The notes under the pieces: generated by a model
Databases searched by the model: none
Seen by the model: only the letters and a program-made list of their open reading frames with translations
What the model was told of the DNA's origin: nothing
Shown here: piece after piece, positions 6,203 to 9,399 of the stretch
Position numbering within the stretch: the first letter of the stretch is position 1
Layout of the letters: the number at the start of each line of letters is the position of its first letter
Made by a program: the position numbers and the translations under genes
Assembly (NCBI GenBank): GCA_016297645.1
Contig: JAEDGF010000071.1
Span: 1-9,399 of the forward strand
DNA from: Clostridiaceae bacterium
Lineage (GTDB): Bacteria > Bacillota > Clostridia > Oscillospirales > Acutalibacteraceae
DNA: 9,399 nt
Direction: 5' to 3'

Positions 6203-6260
6203 AATTAGTGTTTGTGCTTGTAAAAAAATGTATTTCTGATATAATTAGTGTTGTAAAATG
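6203..6260 (+). repeat. Imperfect direct repeat around the surface-protein promoter
   Basis: AATTAGTGTT occurs at 6203-6212 and again at 6243-6252, exactly 40 bp apart. Each copy continues into a related TTGTAAAA...ATG stretch (6218-6230 and 6250-6260). One copy lies upstream of the -35 box; the other covers the end of the -10 box and the start site. This may be a pair of binding sites on the same face of the helix or a relic of a small duplication. Confidence 0.5.
6218..6245 (+). promoter_or_regulatory. Strong extended -10 promoter of the large secreted protein
   Basis: -35 TTGTAA (6218-6223, 4 of 6), a 16-bp spacer and a perfect -10 TATAAT (6240-6245), with TG at 6237-6238. The predicted start is near 6252, giving a leader of about 70 nt. 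Confidence 0.8.
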
Positions 6261-6265
6261 CATTA

Positions 6266-6284
6266 CTTGTGTCAAGCACACAAG
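6266..6284 (+). other. Leader hairpin upstream of the large secreted protein
   Basis: Perfect 7-bp arms CTTGTGT (6266-6272) and ACACAAG (6278-6284) with a 5-nt loop, in the predicted 5' untranslated region 22 nt before the AGGAGG site. No U-tract follows. The loop-side CAAGCAC (6273-6279) is also complementary to GTGCTTG (6214-6220) upstream of the start site, so at DNA level it could be part of an operator pair. A 5'-end stabilising hairpin is the simplest alternative. Confidence 0.4.
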
Positions 6285-6320
6285 GCTTTTCCGCAAAACT
6301 ATGCTTAGGAGGTATGTAAA

Positions 6321-9300
6321 ATGAACAGAAAAGTCGGCACAAAGCTCGTAAGTATCCTTTTGAGCTTGCTCATGGTACTTACTACAATGTGCTTCTTCAA
6401 CCCGTTTCCTGCCGTAACGGCGGAAGCGGCAACCACTAAAAGCTCCGATAAGGTAATGGGGGATCTGACCTTTGTTGTTCCCGAAGTCATTTATCTTTAT
6501 CCGGACGCAAGGTCAAACGAAATCGCTACATCTACCCCATTTCAGTGGTATGTAAACAACAATGCTGACGGTTCCGCAAAATCGTCTTACGATACGGAAG
6601 GTAAAATTTACTTTAAGTATACGAAGGCGGTAAACGCTTCGCTTTCCTACCGTTTTATGAATGAAAGCTTCGAAACAATTGGCGGCGGCAGCATTTCTTT
6701 TGACAAGACAACAAACCTCGGAACCGACGCCACAATAACTGTAACAAGCGGTTCTTCTCCTTCTTTTGCGAAGGATGTTTACGGCTGTTATATCGAGTGG
6801 ACGCTTTCCTTTAAAGACTCCGAGGACAATCAGCAAAAAAAGGCGTTTGCATATACATATGTTTATAAGCCTTATATTTATCCTGTTGCAGCCGGTGCGG
6901 ACGGCGGCACGGGAAGCAGTGGCGGTGCCAACTGGGCAGGGGCAGTTACATGGATAAACGGATTCCACGGACTTACTCATGTTGCGTCAACTCTTGCAAG
7001 CGACTGGGATGAAAAAGGGACAAATCAGTTCACGAAAGCAAATTTTGTTCCGTTTACCAATGCGGGGTCAAAAGGATATGTCGGCGGCACCGCGGTAACA
7101 GGAATACAGTATAACAGCAGTTCCGGCTGCGGCAACAGCGGTGTCGGCGATTATAAATACACTACATTAGGCTATTCCAAAGGTTATGTACTTTTCGGAA
7201 ACAGTTCATCAACCGGTTATTATCTTCAGAAGTTGGGAAATTCTTACCCGACAGCCTACGGTCAGTCCTCAAAAGCAAATACAACGTCGCCTGTTTCAAA
7301 CTATGAGGTAGCAAAGTACAGAGAAAACACCAAAAATGTTCAGGCGTGCGTTATGACGAACAGCTACGGTTGGATGTATATCGACACGTCACGCTATACC
7401 GACCTCAGCCAGATACCGAATCTGTCAATAGGCTTGATTGTTACAGACGATGAGAATTCATCCAACAATACCGGAACGTGGTATATAGCCGATTATTCCA
7501 CAAAAACCGGTGACGGATACAATACGTGGCATACGGGTGCCGACAATGGCAATAGAAGTAAATATTATGATGATTATACATATCGAATTGCGGGACAGGG
7601 AGAAGGCCCTACCGATTGCAGTTACAAAGAAACCGAAGGCTTGCGCTACGCCGGCGCATGGCCGAGAACTCTTTTGGGTTCCACCGACACACAGGGTGCA
7701 ACGCAGATGTATATGGCAAAGGGTTTTTACGGTAACAGTGACGGCGCTTGGGATGGCAGCTATTATGCTTCCTCCCACACCGTAGTAAAAATGCAGGCTA
7801 CATATTATAATAAAGCAAACCTCCGCACAGCCGTAAACACTGCGATAAAGAAAATGCCGGCACTCGGCGTTAACGGCATTTCCTCCGGCAGCATAACAAG
7901 CGCCTATTTCGATGCCGACAATAACTACAAGTGGACTGCACTTCAATCCGCTTATAAAGCGGCTGTTATCGCTCTCACAAAGGTCGACGGAGCTATTTCC
8001 AATCCCGATACACTTGCTTCGAACCTCACAAACGCCCTCAACGCTCTTTGCACAAAGGTTACGGTGAGCGGCAACGGCGGTTCGATAAGCGGCACAACCT
8101 CCGAATTCATTAAGATAGGTACCGCACAGAAAACCACCTATACACCCAAGGCGACAGTTATAAGAACCGGCTACACCTTCACAGGCTGGAATTCTTCCGC
8201 TTCCGGTACGGGTGCATCTTCCGCAACAGTCGGTTACAACAATACCGTTTATGCGATATGGAAGATAAACACCGGTACGCTTAACATTAACCCCAACGGC
8301 GGTGTGTGGAACGGTTCAACATCAACCGTTTCGAAAACGCAGGAATATAACAGCACGCTTTCAATTCCCGTTCCCACCCGTGAAGGCTACGCCTTTGCCG
8401 GTTGGAGCCGCAGCGGGACAAACGGAACGCTTACAAGCACGACATCTGCGGCAACATACACCTTCGGTGCAACAAACGGCTACACCGATACCTTGACCGC
8501 AACATGGAACATAAATTCCTACACCGTAACCTTCAAAGACGGTGATACTACTCTGAAAACTCAGACCGTCAAATACGGCGAAGCCGCATCGGCTCCCGCC
8601 GCTCCCTCTCATCCCGAAAACTTCAATGCTTCGACGCATAAGCAGTTTGCAGGTTGGGATAAAGCATTCACAAACATCACCTCCGACCTGACCGTCGATG
8701 CCGTTTACAACGATGTTGCACATAATCTCGTCGATAACGGTTCCGTTGCCGCAAAGTGCGAAACCGCCGGCGTAACAAAGAAAAAGTGCACGGATTGTAA
8801 CTTCACTTCTTCCGTTGAAGAAAAGGCTCTCGGTCACAGCTGGGGTACTCCCGTAAATCATGCAGCTACCTGTACCGAAGCCGGTTACAACACATTTGCC
8901 TGCGTGAGAAACGGCTGCGGCGCTACCAAGACCGAATCGGACGGTTCCGTTGCTCTCGGACATGACTACACCGAAATCGTTACCGATATCGCCGCAACCT
9001 GTACTGCAAACGGCAAGCTCATTCTTAAATGCTCTCGCTGCGAAGCAACCTCCGAAACGGTTCGTACGGCTCTCGGTCATTCAAAAGAGATCCACACTGC
9101 AAATGCAGCCACCTGTACTAAGGACGGAAACATCTATTATGTTTACTGCACACGCTGCGGAAAGTATTTCTCGGACGAAAGCTGCACTAATGAAATAGCA
9201 AAAGACGCTACCGTTATCGCCGCAACCGGTCACACCGAAGTTACCGATGCTGCCGTTGCCGCAACCTGCACCACCCCCGGTAAGACCGCCGGAAAGCATT

Positions 9301-9399
9301 GCTCCGTATGTAACGAAATTCTTGTTCCTCAGGAGCTGATTCCCGCAAAGGGACACACCGAAGTTACGGACGCGGCTGTTGAGCCTACCTGCACAACAC
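6321..9399 (+). CDS. Large secreted/surface protein with InlB-like repeats and Cys-rich tandem repeats, C-terminus beyond window
   Basis: At least 1026 residues, frame open to the window end. AGGAGG (6307-6312) lies 8 nt before the ATG. A signal peptide is clear: basic n-region (RKVGTK), hydrophobic core (about 9-26) and an A-x-A site, with likely cleavage after Ala36. Residues about 45-575 are Tyr/Asn/Gly/Ser-rich, appear beta-rich, and match no family I can name. Three InlB B-repeat-like (Listeria-Bacteroides, Flg_new-type) modules follow at about 577-649, 651-731 and 732-798, with the typical GY.F.GW and Y..W ends. From about 805 there are tandem Cys-rich repeats with a C-x9/10-C-x2/4-C...GH pattern. 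No cell-wall anchor is visible, but it would lie beyond the window. A role in adhesion or cell-surface display is inferred from the architecture only. Confidence 0.93.
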   Translation, partial: MNRKVGTKLVSILLSLLMVLTTMCFFNPFPAVTAEAATTKSSDKVMGDLTFVVPEVIYLYPDARSNEIATSTPFQWYVNNNADGSAKSSYDTEGKIYFKYTKAVNASLSYRFMNESFETIGGGSISFDKTTNLGTDATITVTSGSSPSFAKDVYGCYIEWTLSFKDSEDNQQKKAFAYTYVYKPYIYPVAAGADGGTGSSGGANWAGAVTWINGFHGLTHVASTLASDWDEKGTNQFTKANFVPFTNAGSKGYVGGTAVTGIQYNSSSGCGNSGVGDYKYTTLGYSKGYVLFGNSSSTGYYLQKLGNSYPTAYGQSSKANTTSPVSNYEVAKYRENTKNVQACVMTNSYGWMYIDTSRYTDLSQIPNLSIGLIVTDDENSSNNTGTWYIADYSTKTGDGYNTWHTGADNGNRSKYYDDYTYRIAGQGEGPTDCSYKETEGLRYAGAWPRTLLGSTDTQGATQMYMAKGFYGNSDGAWDGSYYASSHTVVKMQATYYNKANLRTAVNTAIKKMPALGVNGISSGSITSAYFDADNNYKWTALQSAYKAAVIALTKVDGAISNPDTLASNLTNALNALCTKVTVSGNGGSISGTTSEFIKIGTAQKTTYTPKATVIRTGYTFTGWNSSASGTGASSATVGYNNTVYAIWKINTGTLNINPNGGVWNGSTSTVSKTQEYNSTLSIPVPTREGYAFAGWSRSGTNGTLTSTTSAATYTFGATNGYTDTLTATWNINSYTVTFKDGDTTLKTQTVKYGEAASAPAAPSHPENFNASTHKQFAGWDKAFTNITSDLTVDAVYNDVAHNLVDNGSVAAKCETAGVTKKKCTDCNFTSSVEEKALGHSWGTPVNHAATCTEAGYNTFACVRNGCGATKTESDGSVALGHDYTEIVTDIAATCTANGKLILKCSRCEATSETVRTALGHSKEIHTANAATCTKDGNIYYVYCTRCGKYFSDESCTNEIAKDATVIAATGHTEVTDAAVAATCTTPGKTAGKHCSVCNEILVPQELIPAKGHTEVTDAAVEPTCTT
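8049..8714 (+). repeat. Three InlB B-repeat-like protein modules
   Basis: Residues 577-649, 651-731 and 732-798 of the secreted protein. Repeats 1 and 2 have a Gly-rich N.NGG start, a GY.F.GW centre and an IW or TW end (Trp647, Trp729). Repeat 3 is more divergent, with FAGWD and an AVY end in place of the Trp. These beta-grasp-like modules act as spacers or ligand-binding units in Gram-positive surface proteins. Confidence 0.8.
8739..9399 (+). repeat. Cys-rich tandem repeats (C-x9/10-C-x2/4-C...H), at least five copies plus a partial sixth
   Basis: Triads with a following Gly-His are: C813/C823/C826/H839; C851/C861/C866/H881; C894/C904/C907/H920; C932/C943/C946/H971 (with an extra C955); C983/C994/C997/H1012; and C1024 starting another. 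First cysteines are 38, 43, 38, 51 and 41 residues apart. Copies start with an A(A/P)TCT..G-like motif (AAKCETAG in the first) and end with L/T/K-GH. The last two copies are also alike at DNA level (9228-9275 and 9351-9399), indicating recent tandem duplication. Similar repeats are common in surface proteins of gut Firmicutes. Three Cys and one His per unit resemble a metal site, but this is inference. Confidence 0.8.

Noticed and set aside
7458..7946. Minus-strand reading frame of 162 codons with hydrophobic stretches
   Set aside because: It lies opposite the continuous secreted-protein frame; the hydrophobicity comes from the antisense of Asn/Tyr/Asp codons, and there is no ribosome site.
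8361..9080. Long minus-strand reading frame of 239 codons opposite the surface-protein gene
   Set aside because: It is antisense to clear InlB-like and Cys-rich repeats, has no ribosome site, and its Cys/Gly-rich composition mirrors the repeats.
8739..9399. CRISPR-like regular repeats
   Set aside because: The periodicity is in-frame protein repetition with diverged DNA and no constant repeat/spacer pattern.

Overview
The window looks like a chromosomal segment of a Gram-positive anaerobe, most likely a gut-type Clostridia member (Oscillospirales/Ruminococcaceae-like). This is an inference from several things: strong AGGAGG-type ribosome binding sites, a solute-binding lipoprotein, extended -10 promoters, U-tract terminators, and a secreted protein carrying InlB-type (Listeria-Bacteroides) repeats followed by cysteine-rich 'ATCT..G..C..C..GH' repeats. 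Base composition is moderate. No tRNA, rRNA, transposase or CRISPR array was seen.

Left third (1-3101, minus strand). This is a tight four-gene operon read right to left: a Crp/Fnr-family regulator, a substrate-binding lipoprotein, an ABC permease and an ABC ATPase that is cut by the window edge. The genes overlap or nearly touch. A TTGACA/17 bp/TACCCT promoter precedes the regulator, and a perfect inverted repeat (TGTTCG-4-CGAACA) covers the end of the -10 box and the start-site region. The layout suggests a self-regulated importer of the nitrate/sulfonate/taurine (SsuABC/TauABC) architecture. The substrate cannot be read from the sequence.

Middle (3102-5414, plus strand). After an AT-rich intergenic region with a possible leader attenuator comes a SERCA-like P2A calcium ATPase. 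It keeps every catalytic and calcium-site residue from TM4 onward. However, its first ~16 residues, which resemble a normal P2A N-terminus, are joined in frame directly to TM3. About 220-230 residues, holding TM1, TM2 and the actuator domain, are missing. The junction lies in a near-perfect 20-bp palindrome. A strong terminator follows the gene.

Right (5415-9399, plus strand). A monocistronic flavin-reductase-like FMN-binding split-barrel gene has its own extended -10 promoter and terminator. Next comes a strongly promoted large secreted protein of at least 1026 residues, open at the window end. It has a signal peptide, a ~500-residue region I do not recognise, three InlB-like B-repeats, and at least five complete cysteine-rich repeats of C-x9/10-C-x2/4-C...H type plus the start of a sixth. 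Its promoter region carries a direct repeat at a 40-bp step and a leader hairpin.

The operon, ATPase, reductase and surface protein appear to be separate transcription units, and nothing ties them into one pathway. The points most worth following up are the ATPase deletion, the autoregulatory operator and the metal-ligand-like repeats.
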